NCBI GenBank assembly: GCA_018715495.1
Contig: DVLO01000035.1
Location: forward strand, 1 to 64,000
Source: Candidatus Limihabitans stercoravium
GTDB lineage: Bacteria > Bacillota > Clostridia > Christensenellales > CAG-314
Reading direction: 5' to 3'
Length of the DNA stretch: 64,000 nucleotides
The translations under genes were made by a program, and so were the position numbers. This document shows positions 43,724-53,716 of the stretch, in pieces (the first letter of the stretch is position 1; each line of letters begins with the position of its first letter). The notes beneath the pieces were generated by a model. That model searched no databases. It was not told where the DNA came from and saw only the letters and a program-made list of their open reading frames with translations.

Positions 43724-45640
43724 TCAACTCAACTCGAACATACCTGTGTACAGCTGGTAGTACTTACCTTTCTGTGCAATCAATTGATCATGGTTACCTC
43801 TTTCGATGATTTTGCCGTGTTCAAGAACCATGATTGCGTCACTGTTTCTTACCGTACTCAAGCGGTGAGCAATTACAAATACTGTACGACCTTCCATCAA
43901 GGCGTCCATACCTTTTTCGATGAGCCACTCAGTACGTGTATCGATACTGCTTGTAGCTTCGTCCAGAATCAATACAGGCGGATCGGCAACAGCTGCACGT
44001 GCAATGGCAATCAACTGACGTTGTCCTTGCGACAAGTTTTCACCGTCACGGGTGATGATTGTGTTGTATCCCTGCGGCAAGTGACTGATGAATTGGTGCG
44101 CATTGGCGGTCTTAGCAGCCTTGATACAATCTTCGTCCGTTGCGTCCAGTTTGCCGTAACGGATGTTGTCCATTACAGTACCCGTAAACAAGTGTGTGTC
44201 CTGCAAAACCATACCAAGCGACCTTCTGAGGTCAGCCTTCTTGATCTTGTTGATGTTGATGCCGTCGTATCTGATCTTACCGTCGGGAACATCGTAGAAT
44301 CTGTTGATGAGGTTGGTAATTGTTGTCTTACCTGCACCTGTCGAACCTACGAAAGCAATCTTCTGTCCCGGTTTGGCGTACAGAGAAATTCCGTTCAAAA
44401 CAGTCTTGTTTTCTTCGTAACCGAACACTACGTCTTCAAATCTTACGTCACCACGCAATGGAACGTAGGTTATAGTTCCGTCACCGTGAGGATGTTTCCA
44501 AGCCCACTTGCCTGTACGTGTTTCGCTTTCGGTAATGTTACCCTTTTCGTCAACAAGGGCATTTACAAGAGTAACATAACCTTCGTCCACTTCGGACGGT
44601 TTGTCGAGCACTTCGAACACACGTTGTGCACCTGCCATAGCCATGAAGATGACGTTCATCTGTTGAGAAAGTTGACTGATGGGGTTTACAAAGCTACGAA
44701 CATACAGCAAGAATGCTGCGATTACGCCAACGGAAATTACTTCCGGCCACTTCAACGCAATCAATGCGCCGAAAATTGCAATCAATGCGTAGAACAAGTG
44801 TCCAAGGTTACCCATGATGGGTGGAATCATGCTTGCGTAAGTGTTAGCCTGTTTAGCAACCTTTTGCAGATTTGTGTTGATTACGCTGTAACCTTCGATT
44901 GCCTTGTCTTCGTGGTTGAACACCTTGACGACCTTCTGACCTTCGATGTACTCTTCAACGTAACCGTTGAGCTTACCTACCGCAACCTGTTGAGCGACAA
45001 AGCACTTCTGCGAACGGCTACCGATAATCTTCAATGTAAAGAAGATACACAGCAACAGTACAATGATTACCAACGTCAACGGAAGGTTCAACACGCTCAT
45101 CATTGTGAAAATTCCCACAACAGTCAATGTGCTTGACGTCATTTGCGGAATAAATCTTGCGACAAATTCGTTGATCATGTCGATGTCCGTTGTATAACGA
45201 CTCATCAATTCGCCGTGAGTTGTGGTATCGAAATCCCTGATGGGCAACGTCTGCATGTGTTTGAACAGTTGGTTACGAAGGTTGTACATTACGCTTGTAG
45301 AAATGGATACCAGCAATCTGTTGGCAAGGTAGTTGCACACGATTGTCATGACGTACATTCCTGCGATTACCGATACCATTGCGTTCAGATACTGCGTTGC
45401 GGTGTCGAATGTCACACCTGCAAATTGGTAAACACCTGTATCCAATCCGTCAAGCAAAGGTGCTACGAAGTAGGTTGCTCCTACCGATCCTACAACCTGC
45501 AACAGCAATGCGATTACAACAATTGTAACACGTCCGCTGAACGGTTTTAAGTAGCTCAATACACGGCGCAAGGTCTTGCCCATATTGCGGGGTTTTACCG
45601 CACCCATGGTGCGTTTGGAATTGTTTGGCAATCCTCTCAT
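43724..45640 (-). CDS. Heterodimeric ABC exporter, catalytically canonical subunit
   Basis: A 638-residue membrane-ATPase fusion. Residues about 35-345 hold six membrane helices of the ABC type IV exporter fold, and about 395-638 the NBD. Walker A is GSTGAGKTT, the signature is LSQGQRQL, and Walker B is VLILDEATSSID with the catalytic Glu present. The switch His is in VIAHRLST. The LSQGQ signature is typical of the TM288/BmrD-like partner. A linker of about 50 residues between membrane part and NBD carries NITESETRTGKWAWKHPHGDG, an insertion seen in this group. Its start overlaps the stop of the first subunit by four bases (ATGA), so they are translationally coupled. Likely exports drugs or peptides. 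Confidence 0.93.
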   Translation of the reverse strand: MRGLPNNSKRTMGAVKPRNMGKTLRRVLSYLKPFSGRVTIVVIALLLQVVGSVGATYFVAPLLDGLDTGVYQFAGVTFDTATQYLNAMVSVIAGMYVMTIVCNYLANRLLVSISTSVMYNLRNQLFKHMQTLPIRDFDTTTHGELMSRYTTDIDMINEFVARFIPQMTSSTLTVVGIFTMMSVLNLPLTLVIIVLLLCIFFTLKIIGSRSQKCFVAQQVAVGKLNGYVEEYIEGQKVVKVFNHEDKAIEGYSVINTNLQKVAKQANTYASMIPPIMGNLGHLFYALIAIFGALIALKWPEVISVGVIAAFLLYVRSFVNPISQLSQQMNVIFMAMAGAQRVFEVLDKPSEVDEGYVTLVNALVDEKGNITESETRTGKWAWKHPHGDGTITYVPLRGDVRFEDVVFGYEENKTVLNGISLYAKPGQKIAFVGSTGAGKTTITNLINRFYDVPDGKIRYDGININKIKKADLRRSLGMVLQDTHLFTGTVMDNIRYGKLDATDEDCIKAAKTANAHQFISHLPQGYNTIITRDGENLSQGQRQLIAIARAAVADPPVLILDEATSSIDTRTEWLIEKGMDALMEGRTVFVIAHRLSTVRNSDAIMVLEHGKIIERGNHDQLIAQKGKYYQLYTGMFELS

Positions 45641-47376
45641 TGTTCAGCCACCCCCTTTTGCTGTGAATTGAATATTTCCTGATAAATTGTATTGCGTTCA
45701 AGCAATTGTTCGTGAGTTCCGATATCGTTGATTTTACCGTCATTCATTACTACAATCATGTCGCAATCCTGCACAGAGGAAATACGCTGCGCAATGATGA
45801 TTGTTGTCATGTGACCTACTTCACTACGCAATGCACTGCGGATTGCAGCGTCCGTTGCAGTGTCGACCGCACTTGTAGAGTCGTCCATGATCATGATCTT
45901 GGGTTTTTTGAGTAATGCACGGGCAATACACAGACGTTGTTTCTGTCCGCCCGATACGTTTACACCGCCTTGTCCAAGGTCAGTTTCGTAACCGTCGGGG
46001 AAGGAAGATACGAAGTCATGCGCCTGAGCAACCTTGCATGCTGCGATGATTTCTTCATCGGTAGCATTTTCATTACCCCACAGCATGTTTTCCTTTATCG
46101 TACCGGAAAACAGGACGTTCTTTTGCAAAACCATGGAAACGCCTTCACGCAGGTTGTGCAAGTTGTAATCTCTTACATCACGACCGCCTACCTTAACAGA
46201 GCCTTCCAACACGTCGTATAAACGTGGAATCAATTGTACCAAGCTGGACTTACCGTCACCCGTACCGCCGATTACACCCACCATCTGACCGGGCTTGATG
46301 TGAAGGTTGATGTTTTCCAATGTGAGATTTTCAGCATTGTTGGAATAGCTGAAATTCACGTTGTCGAAATCAATGCTACCGTCTTCCACTTCGAAGTCGC
46401 CTGCACCGTCTTTGATGTCGGGTTCTTCAAGCAAAACTTCGTTGATTCTTTGCAAAGATGCTCTGCTCAATACCAACGACACAGAAATAAAGCAAATCAT
46501 CATTACGGACATCAATATCTGCGCACTGTAAGTCATCAATGCGGTAAGATCGCCCGCTTTCATGTGACCATCGATGATTTCTCCACCACCTACAAACAAC
46601 AATGCAATGGTTGTACCGTACATTACAATGTTTGCAATGGGGTTGATGAGCACCATTGTCTTTTCTGCTGCCAACTGAGAAACTCTGACTCCTTCAGTTG
46701 CGTCACGATACTTTTCAATTTCGTGTTCTTCACGCACAAACGCCTTGACTACACGGATTGCCACAAGGTCTTCCTGAACTGTTGCGTTCATGTGGTCGTA
46801 ACATTTCAACATCTTTCTGAACATCGGGTGAACCTTGACCACCAACACTGCCATTGCAATTCCAAGCAATGGTATAGCAACAAAGAAAATTACCGACAAA
46901 TCGGGATTGAGTCTGAATGCCATGATTGTTGCCATGATCAGCATTGTAGGTGCACGGAAAACCACACGTGTCAACTGCATAAATGCTGTCTGTGCGTTGT
47001 TGACGTCCGTTGTACAACGTGTTACAAGACTTGCTGTGCTGAACTTATCAACGTTTGCAAATGAGAACTGTTGGATTTTCTCAAACAGTTCGGCACGCAG
47101 ATTTTTAGCAAATCCTGTACTTGCGATTGATGAAGTTCTACCTGCAAGCGCACCGAACACCAACGATGCAACGGCAGACGCAACCATCAGCAAACCGTTG
47201 GTGACAACAATGTTTACGATGTCGTCAGGCAACGGAGTTTCCTGCAAAGAGTTGACGATATTAGCCATCAACGTAGGGATGAATATTTCCAGAAACACTT
47301 CCACCATTACGAACAAAGGTGTAAGTATTGTGGGCAATTTGTATCCCCTTGCATGTTTGGTCATTAACTTTAACAT
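45637..47376 (-). CDS. Heterodimeric ABC exporter, subunit with degenerate ATP site
   Basis: A 579-residue membrane-ATPase fusion, the partner of the gene that follows. Six membrane helices lie at about 10-310 and the NBD at about 335-579. Walker A is GGTGDGKSS and the signature is VSGGQKQRL. Walker B is IMIMDDSTSAVD, in which Asp replaces the catalytic Glu. The switch position is IIAQRIS, with Gln in place of His. These two changes mark the degenerate-site subunit of TM287/288, BmrCD and LmrCD-type exporters. The start ATG at 47376 follows GGGGGTAAT; the longer reading from 47400 lacks a better site. Candidate operator repeats lie upstream. Confidence 0.93.
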   Translation of the reverse strand: MLKLMTKHARGYKLPTILTPLFVMVEVFLEIFIPTLMANIVNSLQETPLPDDIVNIVVTNGLLMVASAVASLVFGALAGRTSSIASTGFAKNLRAELFEKIQQFSFANVDKFSTASLVTRCTTDVNNAQTAFMQLTRVVFRAPTMLIMATIMAFRLNPDLSVIFFVAIPLLGIAMAVLVVKVHPMFRKMLKCYDHMNATVQEDLVAIRVVKAFVREEHEIEKYRDATEGVRVSQLAAEKTMVLINPIANIVMYGTTIALLFVGGGEIIDGHMKAGDLTALMTYSAQILMSVMMICFISVSLVLSRASLQRINEVLLEEPDIKDGAGDFEVEDGSIDFDNVNFSYSNNAENLTLENINLHIKPGQMVGVIGGTGDGKSSLVQLIPRLYDVLEGSVKVGGRDVRDYNLHNLREGVSMVLQKNVLFSGTIKENMLWGNENATDEEIIAACKVAQAHDFVSSFPDGYETDLGQGGVNVSGGQKQRLCIARALLKKPKIMIMDDSTSAVDTATDAAIRSALRSEVGHMTTIIIAQRISSVQDCDMIVVMNDGKINDIGTHEQLLERNTIYQEIFNSQQKGVAEQ

Positions 47377-47411
47377 ATTACCCCCTGTGCAACACAACAA
47401 ACAAAAGTTAC

Positions 47412-47456
47412 ATTGTAAAACTTGACATTTACTGTCCTAATTAAACAACTTGACAT
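47412..47456 (-). promoter_or_regulatory. Candidate promoter with direct repeats for the ABC exporter operon
   Basis: A -10 TACAAT (47412-47417, minus strand) has only a weak -35 (TTAGGA) 17 bases upstream. Two direct copies of ATGTCAAGT (47420-47428 and 47448-47456, 28 bases apart) lie within the spacer and just upstream of the -35. They are a possible operator. No matching regulator is identified. Confidence 0.45.
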
Positions 47457-47523
47457 AAAATGCGTTGCGATATTTACACTTCTAGCGTTTTACTAGCTTA
47501 TTCCCGAAGGATTAAATGAAACT

Positions 47524-47559
47524 TAAAATACTGACACCTGATGAAAAAATCAGGTGTCA
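47524..47559 (-). terminator. Intrinsic terminator of the dnaE operon
   Basis: On the minus strand TGACACCTGAT and ATCAGGTGTCA form an 11-base stem with a T-rich loop, followed by GTATTTTAAG. It begins six bases after the dnaE stop. Confidence 0.85.
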
Positions 47560-47564
47560 CAAAA

Positions 47565-50500
47565 TCAATTCTTTTTAGTAGTTGTGCGGGTAAAGAACAC
47601 TACGTTTACCTCACCCAACAAACGGTCAAGTTCGTATTTGACGCCGTTACATTGTCGCACCTTGCCGTTGAGCATGAATCGCTTGCCTTCCATCTTGAGA
47701 TAAACGTCCAATTCGCCGGGATAATCGGCAATTACCTGATATATCTTATCCAGTTTTTCGTCGTTTTTTTCAGGCATGTTGAGGCACAACATCGTGGTTG
47801 ATTCTTCCTTGTGCTGCACGACAGCTTTCTTGGTGGCAGCCTTAGCGTCAAGCACCTCACGAATGTTTATCTTGTAAGCGTCACGGCTTTCGGCAAGCGT
47901 TCCCTTGACAACTACAAGAGCGTCTTCCACAAACAGATTCTTGTACTTGTCGTAACCGTACAATGCCACTTCGATTGTGTTGAACTTGTCTTCCAACACA
48001 CCGAAAGCCATCATGTGGTTGTCCTTGCTCTTGACAATTCGGATGTCGTGAACGATACCTGCCGCAGTTACGGAACGCAGTTCCACTTTCGGAACGGTCA
48101 TGACTATTTCGCCGTTGATTTCCTCTTCAACAGGAGCCGTTTCCGCAGTTGAGAAGTCAAGTTTGAACGCTTCCACCAGGTTGTCGTAGTCATCCAATGG
48201 AGATCCGCTCATGTACAATCCAAGAGCTTCCTTTTCGAAACTGTACAGCAAATCCTTGTTGAATTCCTTGACTTGTTCGTGCTGAGGCGAACTTGACACT
48301 TTCAGTTCGGGCAACATGTCGAAGATGGACATCTGTCCCGTTGCCTGTTTCTTGTTGCGTTCGATTACGTCGTTCAACTCTTCCTGATACCACTGCATCA
48401 TGTCGGCACGTGTACGGTTGAAGCAATCGAATGCGCCTGCCTTGATGAGGTTTTCCACCATACGTTTGTTCAATACATCGGAACATCTTTCGAACAAGTC
48501 CTGCATGGAAGTAAATTCGCCCCTTTCACGCTGTTCTACAAGTTTAGCAACTGCATTGACTCCGACGTTCTTGATTGCGCCCAGACCAAAACGCAGTGAA
48601 CCCTTTTCAACGGTAAAGTTTTCATGCGATTTGTTTACGTCGGGCGGAAGTACTGCAATACCCTGTGTCTTGGCGTAGTTGATGTACTTCTTGATATCGG
48701 TGATGTTGGTGATGCGGTTGTTGAGCATTGCGCACAACAATTCAACAGGATAGTATCTCTTGAGATACGCCGTCTGATAGGTTACATAGGCGTAGCACGC
48801 TGCGTGCGATTTATTGAATGCGTACTGCGAAAAGTCGTTCAGTTCGTTGTAAATCTTGCGTGCTGTTTCTTCGCTGATACCGTTAGCGATACATCCTGCG
48901 ATTACTTCACCGCTGCTTGTCGTTCCGCCGTGCACGAAGTATTCGCCCAGTTCCTTCATCATGTCTACCTTTTTCTTACTCATGGCGTAACGCACGTTGT
49001 CAGCCATTGCAGCGGAAAATCCTGCAAGCGATCTTACAATCTGCATTACCTGTTCCTGGTAGACGATACAGCCGTTCGTTACGGCAAGAATTGGTTCCAT
49101 CTTGGGGTGCGTGTAGGTGATCTTGCTCTTGTCACGCTTACCTTCGATGTAGTTGGGAATGTACTGCATCGGTCCCGGACGATACAAGCTGATACCTGCT
49201 ATTACGTCTTCAAGACCGTCGGGTTGCATGCGCTTCATCAGGTCGCACATACCGCCGCTTTCCAACTGGAAGATACACATTGTGTCACCCGAACTGATGA
49301 GCTTGAACACTTCGGGGTCGTCGTAGTTGGATTGCGAAAAGTCAATGGTCACACCCTGTGATTCCTTGGCGTAGTCAATGGCTTTCTTGATGTCGGTCAA
49401 CGTACGCAGTCCCAAGAAGTCCATCTTGAGCAATCCCGCTTGCTCCACTTCCGTCATGTTGTACTGTGTGGTAACGATACCACCCTTGTCCAGTGCACCG
49501 CCGTTGGTCTGCAACGGAACGTGGTCGGCAATCTTTTCGCTACAAATAACGACGCCTGCAGCGTGCATACCCGTCTGACGGGGTGAACCTTCCAGTCGCA
49601 TTGCAAGGTCAATTACACGGTGCGTTGCGGGATCGTTGTAGGCTTGTTTGAGTTCTTCGGAAATGTAGGTGTCTTCGGGTTTCTTGTATTTTGCAAGTCC
49701 CAACAAATGGCGTAACGTGTACTTGAATCCGTCCGGAACCATCTTGGCAAGTCTGTTGGCTTCCGCAACGGAAACACGCAGTACACGGGCAACGTCCTTG
49801 ATAGAGTTCTTGGCGGCCATTGTACCGAATGTTACAATCTGCGCTACGTTGTCGTCCCCGTACTTACGATGAACGTAATCGATTACTTCCCCACGTCTGT
49901 CCATGCAGAAGTCAACGTCGAAGTCGGGCATGGTCTTACGCTTGGGGTTTAGAAATCTTTCAAACATCAGGCTGTAACGGAAAGGTTCAACTTCGGTAAT
50001 ACCGATGAGATAGGCAACTACACTGCCTGCGCCGCTTCCTCTGCCCGGTCCTACGGGAATACCGTTACTCTTGGCGTAGTTGATGAAGTCCCACACGATT
50101 AAGTAGTAATCAACAAAACCCATTGAAATGATTACGCTCAGTTCGTAGTTGACTCTTTCCATGATTTCGTCTGTCGGATTGGGGTACTTCTTCTTCAATC
50201 CTTCCGAAACAAGGTGTTTTAGGTAACTTTCCGAATCAAATCCGTCGGGAGGTGTGTAGTTGGGCAACAACTTTTCCTTTCCCAACGTGACATTACACTT
50301 TTCGGCAATTTCCAGAGTGTTGGTAATGGCTTCGGGAATGTCGGGGAACAACGCCTGCATTTCATCGTGCGTTTTAAGATAAAAGCTGTCGCCATGAAAA
50401 CGCATTCTGTCCGGTTCGTCTTCGTATCTTCCCGTCTGAATGCACAGCATGATGTCCTGTGCTTCGGCGTCTTCCTGATTGAGGTAATGGACGTCGTTGG

Positions 50501-51107
50501 TAACAACCAGCTTGATGTTGAGCTTACGTGCCAGTGCAATAAGCTGTGGCATTACCAGTCGTTCTTCGGGAATTTCGTGGTCCTGCAATTCGATGTAGTA
50601 GTCGTCACCGAACAGTTCCTTGTACTTCAATGCAAGTTGTTCCGCTTCTTCAAGGCGGTATTCCATAAGAAGTCTGGGAAGTTGTCCCGCAATACAAGCC
50701 GAAAGACAAATAAGTCCTTCGCTGTATTTCTTCAACAATTCGAAGTCAATACGTGGCTTGTAGTAAAATCCTTCAACAAACGCAATAGAATTGAGCCTTG
50801 AGAGATTACGGTAGCCTTCGTTGTTTTTGGCAAGCAATATCAGGTGGTGATACTCTCTGTTTTCGTACACCGCCTTGCTGTGATCTTCACACATGTAAAA
50901 CTCACAGCCGATGATGGGCTTTACCCCACTTCCCGCAAACATGTTGTAAAACTTCCATGCGCAATACATGTTGCCGTGGTCGGTAACCGCTACTGCAGGC
51001 ATGTTGAGTTCCTTGCACTTTTCAAGCAGTTCGGGTAGCTTGGTAGCTCCGTCCAGCAAGCTGTATTGCGTGTGTAAATGTAAATGTACAAATGGTTTGT
51101 CCGCCAT
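47565..51107 (-). CDS. dnaE: DNA polymerase III subunit alpha
   Basis: Replicative or translesion-type C-family polymerase of 1,180 residues. It opens with a PHP domain ([15 protein letters not shown], with AVTDHGNMY). The polymerase core includes [17 protein letters not shown], the catalytic PDFDVDF acidic cluster, the helix-hairpin-helix and finger regions with [20 protein letters not shown], and an OB-fold ([24 protein letters not shown]). No proofreading exonuclease domain is embedded, so it is DnaE rather than PolC. Many Firmicutes also have PolC elsewhere; that cannot be seen here. The start ATG overlaps the whiA stop by one base (TGATG), and AAGGAG lies upstream. Last gene of the murB-PHP-whiA-dnaE operon. 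Confidence 0.97.
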   Translation of the reverse strand: MADKPFVHLHLHTQYSLLDGATKLPELLEKCKELNMPAVAVTDHGNMYCAWKFYNMFAGSGVKPIIGCEFYMCEDHSKAVYENREYHHLILLAKNNEGYRNLSRLNSIAFVEGFYYKPRIDFELLKKYSEGLICLSACIAGQLPRLLMEYRLEEAEQLALKYKELFGDDYYIELQDHEIPEERLVMPQLIALARKLNIKLVVTNDVHYLNQEDAEAQDIMLCIQTGRYEDEPDRMRFHGDSFYLKTHDEMQALFPDIPEAITNTLEIAEKCNVTLGKEKLLPNYTPPDGFDSESYLKHLVSEGLKKKYPNPTDEIMERVNYELSVIISMGFVDYYLIVWDFINYAKSNGIPVGPGRGSGAGSVVAYLIGITEVEPFRYSLMFERFLNPKRKTMPDFDVDFCMDRRGEVIDYVHRKYGDDNVAQIVTFGTMAAKNSIKDVARVLRVSVAEANRLAKMVPDGFKYTLRHLLGLAKYKKPEDTYISEELKQAYNDPATHRVIDLAMRLEGSPRQTGMHAAGVVICSEKIADHVPLQTNGGALDKGGIVTTQYNMTEVEQAGLLKMDFLGLRTLTDIKKAIDYAKESQGVTIDFSQSNYDDPEVFKLISSGDTMCIFQLESGGMCDLMKRMQPDGLEDVIAGISLYRPGPMQYIPNYIEGKRDKSKITYTHPKMEPILAVTNGCIVYQEQVMQIVRSLAGFSAAMADNVRYAMSKKKVDMMKELGEYFVHGGTTSSGEVIAGCIANGISEETARKIYNELNDFSQYAFNKSHAACYAYVTYQTAYLKRYYPVELLCAMLNNRITNITDIKKYINYAKTQGIAVLPPDVNKSHENFTVEKGSLRFGLGAIKNVGVNAVAKLVEQRERGEFTSMQDLFERCSDVLNKRMVENLIKAGAFDCFNRTRADMMQWYQEELNDVIERNKKQATGQMSIFDMLPELKVSSSPQHEQVKEFNKDLLYSFEKEALGLYMSGSPLDDYDNLVEAFKLDFSTAETAPVEEEINGEIVMTVPKVELRSVTAAGIVHDIRIVKSKDNHMMAFGVLEDKFNTIEVALYGYDKYKNLFVEDALVVVKGTLAESRDAYKINIREVLDAKAATKKAVVQHKEESTTMLCLNMPEKNDEKLDKIYQVIADYPGELDVYLKMEGKRFMLNGKVRQCNGVKYELDRLLGEVNVVFFTRTTTKKN

Positions 51108-52066
51108 CAGTTTTCTCCTTCTTCAAGTTGTCTTGCAAGACTGACAAGTTTGTCCAGTCTGTGCGCAACTCCGCTTTTTGTAACGCCAGACATTGTAGCA
51201 AGTTCCGCCATGGTTGCGTCAGGATTGGCAAGACGCAAAGAGGCAATTTCCTGCAACTGCTTGCTCAGTTGCGAAAGTTTACCGCTGTTTTGCAACAATC
51301 TGATACTTTCCACCTGTTTGGCACTTGCCGCAATGGATTTGTCAATGTTAGCCGAAATACAGTTGCTCTGCCTGTTGGCAACGTTTCTGAGATTACGCTG
51401 TATTATCACATTTTCCAGTTGCAGTTTTGCTGACATGGCGTTCATGAACACAAGCATATCGGCAATCTGTTCGCTTTCCTTGATGTACAAAACGTGGTTG
51501 TTCTTGCGTGTTGTAATACGGAAATTGAAACCACGTTCCTGCAACATGTTTAAAGCAAACTGCGCAAATTCCTGACTTTGCAGAACAAATTCCATGTGAT
51601 ATCTGCCTGCCGGAAGATCATCCGTAAGTTCGCCGCCATCAGGCACTACCAGAGAACCGCAGGAAACAAACAATGCCTGAACAAAGGCACGATTACAACA
51701 ATCGGACATGTTTTCAAGAAGTATGCGGTTGTTGATACGTACAAATCCCTCTTCGTCACGGTAGGCAAGAGGGAACTTCTTGAGCAATCGCTTGTCAAAC
51801 ATGGCACGATAAATTACAGCACCCCTTGCGCTGGTGTTTTCGCTCTGAATATTTGCCCTGACGCCTGCAGAGTGGTAGGCGGCATCGGAAAGAACGCGCA
51901 AAAAGTCGAGGTTTTCGCTACTTACCGACAGGGCAATGCCCCTGATTGTAAGTTCCAAAGACCCCGTGGCTTTGAGTACTGTGTAGACGAATGTGTCGCA
52001 ACAGCAATTGCGGTTAATCTTGAAAGACTTCAATATTTCAGCCTTGGTTTGTTGTGAAAATGTCAT
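51107..52066 (-). CDS. whiA: DNA-binding protein WhiA
   Basis: A 319-residue regulator found across Gram-positive bacteria, named for sporulation in Streptomyces and tied to cell division and chromosome segregation in Bacillus. The N-terminal LAGLIDADG-homing-endonuclease-like fold (about 10-200) has CCNRAFVQALFVSCGSLVVP and GRYHMEFVL. The C-terminal helix-turn-helix part (about 215-315) has LRNVANRQSNCISANIDKS and LRLANPDATMAELATMSG. The start ATG at 52066 has only a weak GAAGAAA upstream and lies four bases after the PHP gene, so coupling is likely. The usual companions rapZ and yvcK are absent. Confidence 0.95.
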   Translation of the reverse strand: MTFSQQTKAEILKSFKINRNCCCDTFVYTVLKATGSLELTIRGIALSVSSENLDFLRVLSDAAYHSAGVRANIQSENTSARGAVIYRAMFDKRLLKKFPLAYRDEEGFVRINNRILLENMSDCCNRAFVQALFVSCGSLVVPDGGELTDDLPAGRYHMEFVLQSQEFAQFALNMLQERGFNFRITTRKNNHVLYIKESEQIADMLVFMNAMSAKLQLENVIIQRNLRNVANRQSNCISANIDKSIAASAKQVESIRLLQNSGKLSQLSKQLQEIASLRLANPDATMAELATMSGVTKSGVAHRLDKLVSLARQLEEGEN

Positions 52067-52069
52067 TTG

Positions 52070-52819
52070 TCAGATTTTCTTCAATTCAAGCGGCGGTACT
52101 TTTTCCCAGTTGACAATGCGGCTCTTGTCAAGATTGAGCCTTTCCACCACTGCCAGAGGTACTGAGATTTCGCCGATACGTTGCGGGGAATGGGCGTCAC
52201 TGTTGATTATAAACTTGACCCCCATGTCGTACAGTTCCATGATTTCGTCATCCGTCATGTTGACACGCTTGCCGTTCAACTCAATGTAAACGTCGTAATC
52301 CAGCGCAGCCTTGCCCACTTCCTTGACAAAGGAGGGGATTCCGTAGTTTAAGTGCGAAAGAATGTTTATCTTGCCGGAGCGTACGGCATTTACCATTGTC
52401 TTGGTGTACTTGCGACGTTGTGCGTCGGTATACTGTATCTTGTTGGCGAACAACGCTGGCAGATTGTACCTGAAACCGTCAATCAGGTTCTTCGGCCACA
52501 CAGCCTTGTGATAGCCTGCAACGATGTAGTCGAACAAATCTCTTTCCTGTTCGGTAAGGTCAATGTCGCCGTCGCTGGAATAGATGTTGGCTTCAATGGA
52601 CAACAGACATCTGACATTGAACTGATCTTTCAGCCTTGCCATTTCGGTGCGCATGCGTTCAATGTCTTTAAAGTGCATTCCACGGCAGATGTGACGCAAG
52701 CCGTGGTCGGAAATTCCCACTTCCTTCAGCCCCACCTTCTCTGCCGCACGCAATGTATCAATGAGATAGCCCTTGCCATCGCTGTTTTTAGTGTGTGTAT
52801 GGTAATCGCCCCAAATCAT
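52070..52819 (-). CDS. PHP-domain phosphoesterase
   Basis: A 249-residue metal-dependent hydrolase of the PHP family (histidinol-phosphatase/YcdX-like). Metal-binding motifs in order: DYHTHTKNSDG (about 5-15), GISDHG (about 34-39), a Glu in LLSIEANIYS (about 74), HYHK-like AGYHKAV (about 99), ILSHLNYG (about 154) and INSDAHSP (about 210-217), which together supply the usual trinuclear site. Substrate unknown; phosphorylated metabolites or nucleic-acid ends are the family possibilities. It lies 9 bases after murB and 3 before whiA, an association common in Clostridia as far as I recall, so a cell-wall or division role is plausible but unproven. Confidence 0.9.
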   Translation of the reverse strand: MIWGDYHTHTKNSDGKGYLIDTLRAAEKVGLKEVGISDHGLRHICRGMHFKDIERMRTEMARLKDQFNVRCLLSIEANIYSSDGDIDLTEQERDLFDYIVAGYHKAVWPKNLIDGFRYNLPALFANKIQYTDAQRRKYTKTMVNAVRSGKINILSHLNYGIPSFVKEVGKAALDYDVYIELNGKRVNMTDDEIMELYDMGVKFIINSDAHSPQRIGEISVPLAVVERLNLDKSRIVNWEKVPPLELKKI

Positions 52820-52828
52820 AAGCTACTC

Positions 52829-53716
52829 CTACGGCATTCCTACGAATCTTACCTCCGTACGAATGTCACATCCTGTTTTTTCTCTTAATGTATTTAACAT
52901 TAGACTTACTAGATAGTATATATCTTCTCCCCTTGCTTTGTCAACATTTAAGACAAAGCCTGCGTGTTTATTTGAGACTTCAGCTCCACCACAGCGCATG
53001 CCCTTGAATCCCAGTCTGTCCGCTTCCATCGAAGCAATGCAACCGCCGTCGGCACAGTACAGTACACATCCTGCGGAAGGCATGTCCAGCGGCTGGCGAT
53101 CTTTTTTCAACTGACGCATGGTTTCGGCACGTTCCTTGACGCCTTCGCAAACGGTGAATTTCAACTTCACTGCAACGACAATGCAATCACTTAGAGCACT
53201 GCTTCGCCGTAAAAAACAGCAGTCGGAATTACTGAAAGTCATTATTTTGCCGTCTTTTACAACAAGCACGCTTTCAACAATGTCTGCCATTGTCTGCCCG
53301 AAACAACCTGCGTTCATCACCGCAGCGCCGCCTATTGTCGCAGGAAGACAGGACAGAAATTCCGACCCGGCAAGATTGTATTGTAGGGCAACGTTGTAGA
53401 CGGCTACGGTTGACGTCCCTGCAAGTGCAACAATCGTATTTCCGTGCCGTTTTAATCCCTTTAGTTTTCTAAGATTCACCACCACTCCGTCAAATGGTTT
53501 TTCCGACGCAACAACGTTACTTCCCATGCCCAAAATCATGTAACGTACCCCTGTTTTACGCAACAAATTGATGAGCAACAGTAAATCGGAAACACGTGTC
53601 GGCGTTACCGTTAAAGCAATGTTTCCGCCACACTTCATTGTGGTCAAGTTGCTGAATTTTTCTTCCACGCTGTGCGGCACCCCTTGTTTTACAAGCCACC
53701 TAATGATGTCTGTCAT
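52829..53716 (-). CDS. murB: UDP-N-acetylenolpyruvoylglucosamine reductase
   Basis: FAD enzyme that makes UDP-MurNAc from the enolpyruvyl intermediate with NADPH in peptidoglycan synthesis. Length 295. The FAD-binding domain has LTTMKCGGNIAL (about 24-35), LGMGSNVVAS (about 62-71) and LPATIGGAAVMNAGCFG (about 124-140). The C-terminal domain has PSAGCVLY (about 213-220), GMRCGGAEVSNKHAGFVLN, and an EVRFVG ending that holds the conserved Glu. The residue at the catalytic Ser position (usually A-G-S-x-F) is Cys. Its start overlaps the stop of the previous gene by four bases (ATGA). Confidence 0.93.
   Translation of the reverse strand: MTDIIRWLVKQGVPHSVEEKFSNLTTMKCGGNIALTVTPTRVSDLLLLINLLRKTGVRYMILGMGSNVVASEKPFDGVVVNLRKLKGLKRHGNTIVALAGTSTVAVYNVALQYNLAGSEFLSCLPATIGGAAVMNAGCFGQTMADIVESVLVVKDGKIMTFSNSDCCFLRRSSALSDCIVVAVKLKFTVCEGVKERAETMRQLKKDRQPLDMPSAGCVLYCADGGCIASMEADRLGFKGMRCGGAEVSNKHAGFVLNVDKARGEDIYYLVSLMLNTLREKTGCDIRTEVRFVGMP

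Noticed and set aside
43655-45136. A 493-codon plus-strand frame opposite the ABC exporter gene
   Set aside because: Shadow of a gene with clear ABC motifs; composition dominated by Cys, His and Val.
47514-47576. A 20-codon plus-strand frame with AAGGATTAA before its ATG
   Set aside because: It overlaps the dnaE terminator hairpin, has no promoter support beyond a chance -35-like TTGACA, and is too short to judge.
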